Below, in pieces: positions 7,517 to 17,970 of a stretch of DNA of 64,000 nt. The stretch comes from UPXZ01 sp047973025 (GTDB lineage: Bacteria > Bacteroidota > Bacteroidia > Bacteroidales > Paludibacteraceae): the NCBI GenBank assembly GCA_047973025.1, contig JBKEBE010000029.1, positions 1-64,000 on the forward strand, read 5' to 3'. Position numbers and translations under genes: made by a program. Positions within the stretch are counted from its first letter, which is position 1. Each line of letters starts with the position of its first letter. The notes beneath the pieces were generated by a model. It saw only the letters and a list, made by a program, of their open reading frames with translations. It made no database searches and was not told the DNA's origin.

Positions 7517-9388
7517 TTATGATTTGATGATTTTTGCCGTTTGAATTTGTTTATTTGTTTTTATTTGTAGGATATAAATTCCTTTCGCGAGTTTGGAAAT
7601 GTCTATATTACCGCTTTTTACTTGTTTATTAAAGAGAGTTTGTCCTTTTGCATCAATTATCTTTAGTCGAAAAATGGATTCTGTAGCATCAATCGTTATG
7701 TGGTCTTTTGCTATTTTGGGATAGATTTTAATGCCATCGCTGTCGGTATTGTCGATCGAGTTTTGAATTTCGGCAGGCGTTAAAATCCAATCGGTACTTG
7801 GAGCCGTGATTGATTTTCGTTGTACGGGAATTGAATTTTTTGTCAATTGATTGTAATCAGCGATTCCTACATACTTCAAGCTACTTAACGGAATTAATTT
7901 GAACGAGTTGTCGTTATTTTGTTGGATGATAAACCGCTGATTGGAACTCCCGTCGTACATGTCTTGAACGATACTCAAACCATCATGAAGGTAGTGAGAT
8001 TGATCATTGTTTACCGTTTGTAGCACTCTGTTGCTTCCTTTGTTTATAATTTTGTACAATCCGTTCTCAAGGGGTTCAAATTGCCAGATGCTGTATTGAG
8101 TCGTATCCGGATCCATTTGAAAAATGGTGGTATTTGTATTGTTTCGGGAAGGTTTGAGTACGAAGCCGCTTTGTTTGTTTTTGATAAAAAAGCTTTTCCC
8201 CGAAATACCGTCAATGGGTTTCGCTTGAATTTTCCACGAGTTTATTTTTTTTGCTCCAACAATCGCGGAAACATCATTTGTATCGGAGTTGACAACGATA
8301 GAATCACCACTGAACAAATCGCCGGTAAAAAGAACCATTCTCACATTCTCTTTCAGCTTTATACTCGCCAAATGGCTGATATCAAATCCGGTATCTTGTA
8401 TTTGTACTTTGTTGTAGCTTCCGAATACAAAATTTGTCTGTGGGGTGTTGTAATGCTTTTCGGGATATACCATTGCAACAATTCTGCTACGGTCTTCGAC
8501 ATTGCCGTCTCCAAAAACATCGTTAATCGGAGCAGAAAATTTCTTCAAATCTCGGTCGTAATTGTAGTTCCAGTAAAATCCCCCGGCTATTCCCGCGTTA
8601 TTTTTCCAATTAGTCATCACGTCAACAATCTCTTGGTAAGTAAGTCCGGGATTGGCTTCAATGTCTCGGCTGCCATAAACCGGCAGATTGCCAATTTCCC
8701 AGTCGGAAGGATTATTGCCACTTCCGCCACCATAACATTGTAGGTAGTTTCTATCAATCGCTCCGGGGCGAGCCGTTTCGACTTTGGTTACAAAACTCTC
8801 CCAGTACGACTTGTTGGTATAAGGAGCGATGGTCGTTTTGAAGCCCATATCGTAAAGCATACTATGGAATTGGGATTGTGTGTTCGCGTAGTAATCATGT
8901 TCGATGTCATTATTTATGGCGATTACTTCGGGTATAGCATCTTTTAAGGCTTTAAAATTTTTATACAAAATACCGGAAGTACCTGTTCCTTGCGAATTAA
9001 TCAAGTCGGTAACGTTTTTGTAGGCATGATTTCCCCAACCACCGATGCAGTATTCCAAGCGTTGTAGGGATGTTTTGCCTGAAAGTAACGAAACCACATC
9101 GTCAATATAGTTCTCTTGCGCAATATCATTTGGATAGCCCTCCACGACTTTATCAAAAACATACTTCCCATCTTTGCAAATCACTTCTCCGTCAGTTGTC
9201 AAGGTTCCATCGGATTCGACATGTATATTGAATAAAATTCCAAAAGTGAATCCGGAAGATTTTAACGCGGCTACCGTCTTGGTTCGGTCTCTTCTAAAAT
9301 GTCCGCAAATGTAGATACCGGAATCTGCAAGTAACGTAAGGGAAGTACAGGATAGTATTGATATTAAAAACAGCTTTCGAAACTTCAT
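7517..9388 (-). CDS. Secreted GH18-like barrel with ricin-type lectin domain and T9SS tail
   Basis: The 623-residue protein starts with a signal peptide (about 1-22). Residues 24-310 look like a (beta/alpha)8 barrel of GH18/GH85-like type: LEYCIGGWGN resembles the SxGG strand and VIAINNDIEHDYY the DxxDxDxE strand, with only the last Asp and Glu kept. Conventional GH18 chemistry is therefore not assured. Residues about 385-540 form a ricin-type beta-trefoil (repeated Q/W-containing blocks such as YSIWQFEPLENGLYKI). A T9SS tail (KIYPKIAKDHITI ... GIYILQIKT) ends the chain. It sits between the GH76 and GH127 genes, so an endo-acting role on a mannose- or GlcNAc-containing glycan is conceivable. 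The function is not established from sequence. Confidence 0.6.
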   Translation of the reverse strand: MKFRKLFLISILSCTSLTLLADSGIYICGHFRRDRTKTVAALKSSGFTFGILFNIHVESDGTLTTDGEVICKDGKYVFDKVVEGYPNDIAQENYIDDVVSLLSGKTSLQRLEYCIGGWGNHAYKNVTDLINSQGTGTSGILYKNFKALKDAIPEVIAINNDIEHDYYANTQSQFHSMLYDMGFKTTIAPYTNKSYWESFVTKVETARPGAIDRNYLQCYGGGSGNNPSDWEIGNLPVYGSRDIEANPGLTYQEIVDVMTNWKNNAGIAGGFYWNYNYDRDLKKFSAPINDVFGDGNVEDRSRIVAMVYPEKHYNTPQTNFVFGSYNKVQIQDTGFDISHLASIKLKENVRMVLFTGDLFSGDSIVVNSDTNDVSAIVGAKKINSWKIQAKPIDGISGKSFFIKNKQSGFVLKPSRNNTNTTIFQMDPDTTQYSIWQFEPLENGLYKIINKGSNRVLQTVNNDQSHYLHDGLSIVQDMYDGSSNQRFIIQQNNDNSFKLIPLSSLKYVGIADYNQLTKNSIPVQRKSITAPSTDWILTPAEIQNSIDNTDSDGIKIYPKIAKDHITIDATESIFRLKIIDAKGQTLFNKQVKSGNIDISKLAKGIYILQIKTNKQIQTAKIIKS

Positions 9389-9413
9389 GGTCGTATAATT
9401 TTGCGTTCAACCT

Positions 9414-11618
9414 TCATTTTTTTAGAAAATAATTGAAACAGCTTTCGTTGCTTGCATTTATTTTCACAAAATAATAGCCGGAGCTAAAATTGCTTACATT
9501 TAACGATGTTGTGCCTTGAATAATTTCTTTGGAATAAACAAGCATTCCCGTAGCGTTGAAAATACCCAAATTCCCCGAAATGATTGATTCGATGGTTAGG
9601 TTTTCAGACACCGGATTCGGATAAATGTTTATTTTGGGTTGATTTCGGAGTTCATCAAGTCCGGTCTCTTTTTTCTTAAATTGAAAGTTGTCTATTTTGA
9701 AATTATTCCCTTTGAATACGATGTAAATATTTTGAAAACCGGTAACGTCTTCAATCGGACAGGTAACATCAGCCCATAAGTCGGGCGTTGCCGAAGCAAT
9801 GTTTGCTGTCCCAATTAATTGACCTTTTGGACTTCCTAACCTAATTTCGATAGTGCCGGATGTTGAATTGGAATAGACGCTAAAAAAGGCTGTAGTAGCT
9901 GTCTCGTTCCCAAAGTTAACATTGTTGTATGCTGTATAATAGTTGTTTTGTATGTTTGTTAAAACCATTTCATTTGAGTATTCTTCTACAAATACCCCTT
10001 TCAGATAATCAAAATGTTCGGCTTCGATGGTCGAATACGCGTCTTTGATAATCCGATTTTTATCTAATAGCGCGTTAAATGCCGCAGAAATGGCGGTGGA
10101 CGATCCGAACGGTTGATTTTGATAATTATACCCATCCGAGAATACAAAATTTTCGGTTGATTTTTCCCACCAGGCAGTCCAGCTGATTCGTTTCGAATTT
10201 CGATTGTTAAAAGCGTGTAAAGCGTTTCGTTGTAGCCAATCTACTTGGTCAGGCTGTGCAAGATCTACCGTATAACGACGGAGATAGCGCATTAATATTC
10301 CTTTAAACCCTTGCAAGTCGTTTCCGCTGCCACAAACTTTAATTACCCCATAGCTGTCACACAGATCGTTACGTGTCCACTCGACGATTTTATGTGCATC
10401 ATTTTTATACATATCCTCACTATAGCGGTTGTACAGCATCAACGCGGCTCCAAGAAATGTTCCTTGATTGTAGGTTGATACCCAATGGTTCACGATGGAG
10501 AATGTGCCGTTGTCCCAAACGCCGGCATCGAATACCTTGCCGGTGGAAGGTTCGTACAGATATTGTCTTTGTAGGGCATACAGGTTTTTTGCTTTTTCGT
10601 AATAGGTATCGTCTCCGGTAGCCATAGCCAGGTAGCATGCCGCCACTTCTGCCGGTCCGTTGATGCAGGAATTTGTTCCTTGGTTATTTGCCGGTGTTTC
10701 TTTCCAGCGAAGCATCCCGGAAGGCAGCAACGCGCGAGCATACATTTTGTCGAAATTGCTTTTGGCGTGATTTAGATACCTTCCATCATCAAATAAAATA
10801 GAAGCCCTTGCCGCCACAATGACCATCCACGCGATGTCATCGTTGTATTCATTGTAGAGCCAGTCGGTTTTGTTTCTGTACGTGAAATTTAGGTACAGTT
10901 CGGTAAACATGTCTTTGTAAGTCTCTTTTCCGGATGTCTCGTACCCATCTAAAACTGTTTCGAACATTTCGGCGTCGCCCCACCATCCGCCGGAACCAAT
11001 TATATGTCCAACAGGAGCCTGTTTATAGTAATAATCTTTCCAGCCTTGCATCATTGTATCGCGCAGTTCTTGCGTAACTACATTCGGAATGGGCGTTACT
11101 TCTTCAACTCGCCACATCTGTTTCAGCGAATCCGCGTCGGTACTTTTTAGTTGTACGGTAACGTTTGTGCCATCTACATTATCCATTTGCTGCAAGTACA
11201 AGTCGTTATCTCCGGATTTCATGCAAAATCGGATAAAATAGGTATCGGGGTAGGCGGTGTTCAGAACCGGAACAAATTCCCATTGAAAATAGGAACTATT
11301 GTCGTTGGCATCTTGCTCAACGCGATCACCCGGTTTTGGACGCATATTGCTGTAATGCAGTGACTTGTCGGAGTAGGCGTTTGTCAAATACAAATAATTG
11401 GTCGAAGCCGAAGATACTGTCCACCGTTGCGCGTTAACACTGGTTTGAGTCCAAGTTACAACTTCCGCTTTGTTATTTAAGGATGAATTTCTGACCGACA
11501 ACGATTTGCTAACAGTAGCAAGGGAATTTATTCTATAAGTTTTCCCGGGAAGTACTTCCGCCTTTCCAAAGAATAAACATCCTATTAGAAAAATGATAAA
11601 TAAGCCGGTACGCTTCAT
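9414..11618 (-). CDS. GH76 family alpha-mannanase-like enzyme with ricin and CBM6-like domains and T9SS tail
   Basis: I place the start at 11618, because MKRTGLFIIFLIGCLFFGKAEV gives a normal signal peptide; the longer frame from 11669 adds 17 unlikely residues. Domains in order: ricin-type beta-trefoil (about 25-175), GH76 (alpha/alpha)6 barrel (about 190-540), CBM6-like beta-sandwich beginning at TIEAEHFDY (about 550-665), and T9SS tail (INIYPNPVSENLTI to the end). The paired aspartates of GH76, the catalytic DD, are seen in EYNDDIAWM (about residues 260-261). Known GH76 enzymes are endo-alpha-1,6-mannanases. The adjacent GH92 gene supports an alpha-mannan or mannosylated substrate. Exported through T9SS, it would act at the cell surface. 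Confidence 0.88.
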   Translation of the reverse strand: MKRTGLFIIFLIGCLFFGKAEVLPGKTYRINSLATVSKSLSVRNSSLNNKAEVVTWTQTSVNAQRWTVSSASTNYLYLTNAYSDKSLHYSNMRPKPGDRVEQDANDNSSYFQWEFVPVLNTAYPDTYFIRFCMKSGDNDLYLQQMDNVDGTNVTVQLKSTDADSLKQMWRVEEVTPIPNVVTQELRDTMMQGWKDYYYKQAPVGHIIGSGGWWGDAEMFETVLDGYETSGKETYKDMFTELYLNFTYRNKTDWLYNEYNDDIAWMVIVAARASILFDDGRYLNHAKSNFDKMYARALLPSGMLRWKETPANNQGTNSCINGPAEVAACYLAMATGDDTYYEKAKNLYALQRQYLYEPSTGKVFDAGVWDNGTFSIVNHWVSTYNQGTFLGAALMLYNRYSEDMYKNDAHKIVEWTRNDLCDSYGVIKVCGSGNDLQGFKGILMRYLRRYTVDLAQPDQVDWLQRNALHAFNNRNSKRISWTAWWEKSTENFVFSDGYNYQNQPFGSSTAISAAFNALLDKNRIIKDAYSTIEAEHFDYLKGVFVEEYSNEMVLTNIQNNYYTAYNNVNFGNETATTAFFSVYSNSTSGTIEIRLGSPKGQLIGTANIASATPDLWADVTCPIEDVTGFQNIYIVFKGNNFKIDNFQFKKKETGLDELRNQPKINIYPNPVSENLTIESIISGNLGIFNATGMLVYSKEIIQGTTSLNVSNFSSGYYFVKINASNESCFNYFLKK

Positions 11619-11736
11619 AATTTGCTTGTAAGACGGAATAAACATTAATTTTTCAATAGAATCTTTCATCAGTCGGTCGATTTTATTTTTTTAATTCAAA
11701 AGGAAATTCAGAAAACACCAAAAAATCGATGTATCG

Positions 11737-14016
11737 TTATTTTTTCCACTCGTTACTAAACGAATAGGGTAAATCTTCGTGGGTCGTTCCACGTGATTTA
11801 TTCGGAACATTGTCCATTGTGAAATGCAGTTTCATTCCTTTTTTCATGGAAGCAATATCTAAGTAGTTATGTGAATAATCTTTTTGGTTCACTTTCAGAT
11901 TTTTTACGTACACTTTTTCGGTACCGTTATTTGTCGTTGAGATTTCAATTTTCTTACCGTTATCCAAGTGAATAGTCGCTTTCGGGAAAATGGGCGAACC
12001 GAGTATATATTGACCACTACCCGGACAAACCGGATAAAAACCAAGCGCGGAAAAAACGTACCAGGCGGAAGTTTGTCCGTTGTCTTCGTCTCCGCAGTAG
12101 CCATCCGGAGCGGCAGTGTACATTCTCTCCATCACTTGTCTGAGATGGTTTTGCGCTTTCCAAGGCTCGCCGGCGTAATTGTAAAGATAAATCATGTGTT
12201 GGATGGGTTGATTGCCGTGCGCATAATTTCCCATGTTCATGATTTGCATTTCCCGTATTTCATGGATAACCCCTCCGTAATAGCTTGCATCAAAAATTGG
12301 TGGCAACGCGAATACCGTATCCAACATTTGGACAAAAGGTTTTTTCCCACCCATCAAATCAATCAGTCCTTGTGGGTCGTGGAAAACAGACCAGGTATAG
12401 TGCAACGAATTACCTTCGGTAAAGTCTCCACCCCATTTAAATGGGCTGAATGGCTCGTTAAATTCGCCATTTTGCTTTTTACCAACCATCAATTGATATT
12501 TTTTATTGAAAAGATTTCGGTAGTTTTGGCTTCTCTGCGCATATATGTTTATTTCGCTCTCGGGTTTTCCGAGTGCTTTTCCTAGTTGATAGATGCACCA
12601 GTCGTCGTAGGCATACTCTAAGGTACGGGCGGCATTTTCCTTGATACCGACATCGCTCGGCACATATCCCAGCCGATTGTAGTACTCGTATCCCAGCCGT
12701 CCGGTAGCAGATACTTTCGGATGAACGCTGTTCGCGGTTTTTGTAATTCCTTCCCAGAGTATGTCCGTTTCTTTTACCTTGTTCCCTTGCAAATAAGCGT
12801 CGGTAAGTACAGACGCTGAATTGTTTCCAACCATGACGGGTCTGTGCCCCGGACTTGCCCATTCGGGGAAAAATCCGCTTTCTTTGTACGTATTGATGAG
12901 CCCTTCTTGCATTTGGCGGTTCATCTCCGGATAAAGTAGATTCAACAAAGGAAATAAAGCCCGGAATGTATCCCAAAATCCGGTGTCTGTAAACATATAG
13001 CCCGGTAGAACTTTGCCATTATAAGGACTGTAATGTCTGATATTCCTGTTTTGATCATATTCAAAGAAACTTCTGGGAAAAAGCACAGAACGGTAAAAAG
13101 AAGAGTAAAATGTTCGTAATTTGTCAATATCGGTTGATTCGATTTCGATTTTACTTAAAACATCGTTCCATTTGTTTTCGCCATCTATTTTGATTTCATC
13201 GAAACTTCGGTTACCTAATTCTTTTAGGTTCAGGTCAGCTTGTTCGTAGCTGATGAAAGATGATGCGACTCGCGCGTGAACTACTTCGCCTCGTTTTGTC
13301 GAAAAGCCGATGATTGCTCCGGAGTGGTTTGAATTGGATTCTATGGCGTTGTTTTTAATAACTCCATCTGTAACCGCGGAATAATTTGTAAATGGTTTGT
13401 CAAATATAATGACAAAGTAGTTTCTGAAATTTTCGGGGACTCCGCCTGTATTTTTGGTCGTGTAGCCAATAATTTTTCTTTCGCTCGGTATAAGTTTTAT
13501 GTAAGAACCATTGTCAAATGCGTCAACGGCTATGTGTGCCTGTTCGGTTTCAGGAAAAGTGAAGCGAAACAGGGCAGCACGGTCCGTGGGTGTTATTTCG
13601 GTAACAATGTCGAAATCAGCCAAATATACTTTATAGTAATGTGGTTTGGCAATTTCAGCTTTGTGAGAGAACCAACTGGCACGCTCATCTTGATCGAAAA
13701 CGGACTTGCCGGTCATCGGCATGATGGAGAATTGACCGTAATCATTCATCCACGGACTGGGTTGGTGTGTTTGCTTAAAACCGCGTATCTTGTCGGCATC
13801 GTACGTATAGACCCATCCATCGCCCATTTTTCCGGTTTGTGGTGTCCAGAAATTCATTCCCCATGGTAAAGCGATTGCCGGATAGGTATTCCCTGTTGAA
13901 AGCGAATGTTTTGATTGAGTGCCGACTAAGGTACTGACGTATTCTATCGGTCGTTGGCTGTTAGCTAAAACAGAAATGGTAAGTACCAGAAGTAATAAAT
14001 TCGTTTTTTGTTTCAT
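11737..14016 (-). CDS. GH92 family alpha-mannosidase
   Basis: It is an exo-acting, calcium-dependent alpha-mannosidase of GH92 (alpha-1,2 and related linkages). Start 14016 (MKQKTNLLLLVLTISVLANS) gives a typical signal peptide; the frame is open 10 codons further. Family marks include YVSTLVGTQ...TGNTYPAIALPWGMN near the N-terminus, the acid in HEIREM, and the GDEDNGQTSAWYVFSALGFYPV block, whose D-E-D holds the catalytic base aspartates. There is no lipobox and no T9SS tail, so it is likely periplasmic and would trim oligosaccharides made by the neighbouring GH76 enzyme. A TAACTTTG box sits about 135 bp upstream of the start. Confidence 0.93.
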   Translation of the reverse strand: MKQKTNLLLLVLTISVLANSQRPIEYVSTLVGTQSKHSLSTGNTYPAIALPWGMNFWTPQTGKMGDGWVYTYDADKIRGFKQTHQPSPWMNDYGQFSIMPMTGKSVFDQDERASWFSHKAEIAKPHYYKVYLADFDIVTEITPTDRAALFRFTFPETEQAHIAVDAFDNGSYIKLIPSERKIIGYTTKNTGGVPENFRNYFVIIFDKPFTNYSAVTDGVIKNNAIESNSNHSGAIIGFSTKRGEVVHARVASSFISYEQADLNLKELGNRSFDEIKIDGENKWNDVLSKIEIESTDIDKLRTFYSSFYRSVLFPRSFFEYDQNRNIRHYSPYNGKVLPGYMFTDTGFWDTFRALFPLLNLLYPEMNRQMQEGLINTYKESGFFPEWASPGHRPVMVGNNSASVLTDAYLQGNKVKETDILWEGITKTANSVHPKVSATGRLGYEYYNRLGYVPSDVGIKENAARTLEYAYDDWCIYQLGKALGKPESEINIYAQRSQNYRNLFNKKYQLMVGKKQNGEFNEPFSPFKWGGDFTEGNSLHYTWSVFHDPQGLIDLMGGKKPFVQMLDTVFALPPIFDASYYGGVIHEIREMQIMNMGNYAHGNQPIQHMIYLYNYAGEPWKAQNHLRQVMERMYTAAPDGYCGDEDNGQTSAWYVFSALGFYPVCPGSGQYILGSPIFPKATIHLDNGKKIEISTTNNGTEKVYVKNLKVNQKDYSHNYLDIASMKKGMKLHFTMDNVPNKSRGTTHEDLPYSFSNEWKK

Positions 14017-14150
14017 TGTTTTGTTAAAATTGTAACTAAATAACATAACAGAACCTCATGTTTAATTCACAAATATTGCTTTAATTCTAAACCAGATGGA
14101 AAATAATTCTTTCATGCTACTTAATTCGTTCTTTTTATAGATTATTTCTT

Positions 14151-14158
14151 CAAAGTTA
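14151..14158 (-). promoter_or_regulatory. Possible -7 promoter element upstream of the GH92 gene
   Basis: TAACTTTG on the - strand matches the TAnnTTTG consensus and lies at the end of the GH78 gene, about 135 bp before the GH92 start. No convincing TTTG at -33 is visible, so this may be chance. Confidence 0.3.
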
Positions 14159-14159
14159 C

Positions 14160-17100
14160 CTATTTTACAATTAATTTTATTTTTTTTATACTGTTTTCGT
14201 CTGATTTATATTCAAGTAAATATATCCCCTGAGCTTGATTCATGGCAATCGAAGTCGTTTGTTGGTTGATTGCATAGTCCGTAATTCGATTGCCCGACAA
14301 CGCGTAAAGGACAAAAGAAGTATTTGGAATAACCTGATCCAATGCAGTTTCTACAAATAGATTCCCCCCCTTTGAAATTGGATTAGGATAAATTTTTAGG
14401 TAATCTTTGTTCATTTCTGCATTTGATATCGCAGTTTCAGCCAAATTTGTATCAAAGACATAACTGCCCGACTGCAATTCCAGTACAAATCTATTTCCTT
14501 CATCAACAATTGATGTTACACCGGGAACTTTGTCGGCAGAAATACCATTCTGTCCTATTCTGTCGCTATCTTTTACTTTCCGGATATACATGGTCGCGGA
14601 GGTGTTGGCGGGAACAGTTACCGAATAGCGGAAGCTGTCGTTATCCTTTCGTTCCCATTTGCTTGTAATCAATCCGTAATAGGAACCATAGGTTGCCTCT
14701 ACCTTGTTAATTCGCTCATCAGGGAGTACATTTCGTATATCGGGCATTGGTTGCAGGATGAAATGCTTAAACGCGGGGTTGTTTTCATCCGTTTCAATCC
14801 CTGCCATGAACCGATACATCCACTCCGAGACGGCTCCGTAGGAATAGTGATTAAATGAATTCATGCCAGGGTCGCCAAAACCGTTGGCAATCGTATATGA
14901 GTTCCACCGCTCCCAAATGGTGGTTGCACCCTGATCCACACTATATAGCCAAGACGGGTCATTGCGTTGTAGCAAAAGATCATAAGCCACACCGGATGCG
15001 CCAAATCGGCTTAGTGTTTGATTTAATATTCCGGTTCCGACGAATCCTGTACTCAGTTTATTGCCGTTGGATTGGATTTTATCGACTAAATAATTCAATG
15101 CCGATTTGGTTGTTTCGGGAGTTTGTAGCAAATCATTGGAGAGTGCCAAAAGATAAGCTGTTTGTGAGTTTTCGAGAAGCAGTCCGTTTCGAGTGCTGAC
15201 GTATCTTTTTTGAAATTCGGTTTTTATGGCGTTGTAAAGCGTATTGTACTTCTCTGCATTTTGTTCATAAATATCTCCGGCGGAAACGCTTAACGCATTT
15301 GAAATCTTTGCCATCAGTTTGGCGACGTAGGCATAGTAACTTACGCTGATAAATCGGGCGCTAGTGGGTTCATAGGCTAACCAATCTCCGTATTGAGTGT
15401 TGCCACCGTTGTAAAGATACCCGTCAAATTGTTGTGTGGACATCCAGTCCATGTATTTATCCATGGATGAATAATGTTCCCGCAACATTTCTTTGTCATC
15501 ATACATCAGATACATGTGCCAAGGGATAATTATTCCGGCTTCAGCCCACGCTGTTCGTCCATATCCAACTCTCCAATTGTCGGGAACTACGGAAGGGTAG
15601 CTTCCATCCGTCAGTTGACTGTCGCGAATGTCTTTTATCCACTTTTGGAAGAAAGATGCTACATCCGCGTTGTAAGTAGCGGCACGGGAGAAAATTTGAG
15701 CGTCGCCCATCCACCCCAACCGCTCGTCGCGCTGTGGACAATCCGTGGGAATACTCAGGAAATTGCCACGCTGCCCCCATCGTACATTATTGTAAAGTTT
15801 ATTTACGGATGGATTGTCCGTAGTCAAATACGAATTTTCTTCATTGATATTCCCAACAACTTCGCCAATGATTGATTCAATTTCGATATCGTCGGTAGCC
15901 GAAATCTCACAATAGCGAAAGCCAAAAAAAGTTGTGGATGGATTGTAGGTCTCGCCGGATAAATTACCATTGAGGGTGTAAGTTAAGGTAGCTTTCGCCG
16001 AGCGAAGATTTTTCAAATAAAGCGTCCCTTTGGCATTATCGTTTCCACGGGAACTTTCTCCGGAATCATTCAACATCTCGGAGAATCGGCTCCTAATTTT
16101 GGCACCATTTGCTCCTTTTACTTTGAATTTTATCCAACCTACGATATTCTGTCCAAAATCAACAATTGCCGTTTCACCTTTTTGAAGGGAGAAAGTCTCA
16201 CTATCCGATAAAGTACGGGTAATGTTGATTTCGCCGTATGTCGAATTACCGGTTTTGATACCTTGATAAACGGTAATCGTTTTAGGATTTTGAGATAATT
16301 CGGGTCGAACCCGAACCGGCTGTCCGATAAAGGCTGTAATATTACCTTTGAAATAATCATTGGTCGTGGCAGTCTTCCAGTCGGAGTCGTCAAATCCGAC
16401 GACAGTCCAATTCTTATTTTTACGCGCGTCGTAGGTCTCCCCGTTGTAAATGTCGGCTAATCGTATGGCAGAGTTTGTTGAAGTTTTCCAACGGGAAGGA
16501 TCGGTAACAACGGTGTCCTGTGATCCATCGGCATAAGTGATGATTAGCTTGGCGAGAAAACCTAAATCGGGATTACCGTATTCATCGTGAGCAATGGCTC
16601 CGTTGAACCATCCGGATGATACTTGTGCCCCAATCGCGTTTTGTCCCTCAGTAAGCATACCGGTAACGTTATAAGTAGAATAAAATACCGTTTTGCGGTA
16701 ATCCGTCCATCCCGGTTTGAATTCATCGTAAATCATGTTGCCGTTTTCTTGCTGTTTACCAACTCTTTTTCCATTGATAAACAGATCATAGACGCCAAGT
16801 CCCGATGAATAGATTTTTGCCGATTTTATTGCTTTATCCAACGAAAATTCGGTGCGAAACATCGGTATGCCGTTTGAAGTGCCTTGAAGTACTCTGAAAT
16901 CGTAGTTTCCTTCCGCTTTCAAGTCCATTTTTGTGTTGTCATTAATGGTTATGGTGCTCGAACCATCAAAATCGTTCGATCCATTTTCAAAATCTTCCGT
17001 GAATATCCCTTGCGTTAAGTTTCCGGATATGTCTTTTGATGTATATTTGTACTCAATATTGTCGATGTAGGCGTGTTCATGCGTATCATTGTCGCCGGTA

Positions 17101-17933
17101 TATGTTCTGAAACCGATATATCCGTTTTCAAGTGTAGGACTGAAATACGTGTCTATCAATACATCATCCAAGTAAGTGTGTACAGTTTGGTTTATTACAT
17201 CCATTTTCAAACGTCTTTCGATGCCGATGATTTGGTCTGTTGTAAAATTGGCAGGTAAGGGTATATCGGTAGATTGAACATTGCCATTGGTAAAAATGTG
17301 TCTTCGTAAAATGGGATGATTGATGCCTGTTCCGTAGGTATTAATTGCCCACATGTGCATGTTGTTGATATCTTGAGCACCGAATATAATACCCGCGTTT
17401 TGGTCAATAACAGTTACATCACACGAAAGCGTGAATGTTACAGGTATGGTCTCATCTTTTGCTTTGTCGATTTCCAGCCATTTGGCACCGGACCAGCCGG
17501 AAGTCATCAATCCTGTTTCAAAATAGACCGATTCGGTAGATACGTGTATGGATTGATTGCTGTCCCAGACAGTTACTTTCCACAGATAGTGAGTGGATGC
17601 GTCGAGCGGAGTGCCATCGTATTTTATTCCTACGGATTTGTCTGAATTGATTTGTCCTGAATCCCAGACTGTACTCCCATCTCCGGCTTCAACCGTAATA
17701 GCATAAGCCGATTGTTTTTTCCCAATTTCGTCCGACTCCATCTCCCAGCTGAATCTTGGATGTGGGGTATCAATGCCGATTGGGTTTCTCATGTATTCAA
17801 CCCGTAGATTCTTAATCGTGGTTATTGCTTGGAGTGGCGTGTTGAGTAAAAACAATCCAAACGAGACGATCAGAATAATCGGAATTCTGCTCATCAGTTT
17901 TTCGGTAGTTTTATCAAACTTTTTTGGTGTCAT
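14160..17933 (-). CDS. GH78 alpha-L-rhamnosidase with inserted LamG-like domain and T9SS tail
   Basis: The 1257-residue protein has a hydrophobic signal peptide that fits best if translation starts at 17894 (MSRIPIILIVSFGLF); the frame also allows 17933. Bacterial rhamnosidase domains are clear: an N-terminal fibronectin-like domain opening with RNPIGIDTPHPRFSWEMES, a sugar-binding jelly roll (about 360-560), the (alpha/alpha)6 catalytic barrel with CPQRDERLGWMGDAQ and WAEAG and GATTIWERWNSY (about 700-1050), and a C-terminal beta-sandwich (NHYSYGAVSEWMYRFMAGI onwards). A LamG/DUF1080-like domain is inserted at about 150-295. The chain ends with a T9SS tail (LKIYPNPISKGGN). It would release terminal alpha-L-rhamnose at the cell surface. 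It is followed after 37 bp by the GxGYxYP gene upstream in the operon. Confidence 0.9.
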   Translation of the reverse strand: MTPKKFDKTTEKLMSRIPIILIVSFGLFLLNTPLQAITTIKNLRVEYMRNPIGIDTPHPRFSWEMESDEIGKKQSAYAITVEAGDGSTVWDSGQINSDKSVGIKYDGTPLDASTHYLWKVTVWDSNQSIHVSTESVYFETGLMTSGWSGAKWLEIDKAKDETIPVTFTLSCDVTVIDQNAGIIFGAQDINNMHMWAINTYGTGINHPILRRHIFTNGNVQSTDIPLPANFTTDQIIGIERRLKMDVINQTVHTYLDDVLIDTYFSPTLENGYIGFRTYTGDNDTHEHAYIDNIEYKYTSKDISGNLTQGIFTEDFENGSNDFDGSSTITINDNTKMDLKAEGNYDFRVLQGTSNGIPMFRTEFSLDKAIKSAKIYSSGLGVYDLFINGKRVGKQQENGNMIYDEFKPGWTDYRKTVFYSTYNVTGMLTEGQNAIGAQVSSGWFNGAIAHDEYGNPDLGFLAKLIITYADGSQDTVVTDPSRWKTSTNSAIRLADIYNGETYDARKNKNWTVVGFDDSDWKTATTNDYFKGNITAFIGQPVRVRPELSQNPKTITVYQGIKTGNSTYGEINITRTLSDSETFSLQKGETAIVDFGQNIVGWIKFKVKGANGAKIRSRFSEMLNDSGESSRGNDNAKGTLYLKNLRSAKATLTYTLNGNLSGETYNPSTTFFGFRYCEISATDDIEIESIIGEVVGNINEENSYLTTDNPSVNKLYNNVRWGQRGNFLSIPTDCPQRDERLGWMGDAQIFSRAATYNADVASFFQKWIKDIRDSQLTDGSYPSVVPDNWRVGYGRTAWAEAGIIIPWHMYLMYDDKEMLREHYSSMDKYMDWMSTQQFDGYLYNGGNTQYGDWLAYEPTSARFISVSYYAYVAKLMAKISNALSVSAGDIYEQNAEKYNTLYNAIKTEFQKRYVSTRNGLLLENSQTAYLLALSNDLLQTPETTKSALNYLVDKIQSNGNKLSTGFVGTGILNQTLSRFGASGVAYDLLLQRNDPSWLYSVDQGATTIWERWNSYTIANGFGDPGMNSFNHYSYGAVSEWMYRFMAGIETDENNPAFKHFILQPMPDIRNVLPDERINKVEATYGSYYGLITSKWERKDNDSFRYSVTVPANTSATMYIRKVKDSDRIGQNGISADKVPGVTSIVDEGNRFVLELQSGSYVFDTNLAETAISNAEMNKDYLKIYPNPISKGGNLFVETALDQVIPNTSFVLYALSGNRITDYAINQQTTSIAMNQAQGIYLLEYKSDENSIKKIKLIVK

Positions 17934-17970
17934 TGGTGAAGAATTGTAATGTTATTGCATTGACTGACTA

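Noticed and set aside
8081..8743. 220-codon + strand open frame opposite the GH18-like gene
   Set aside because: Composition is not protein-like for a real gene and the opposite strand carries a complete secreted protein with lectin and T9SS domains.
12503..12976. 157-codon - strand frame overlapping the GH92 gene
   Set aside because: It is out of frame within the GH92 coding region and rich in Arg/Cys as expected of a frame-shifted reading.
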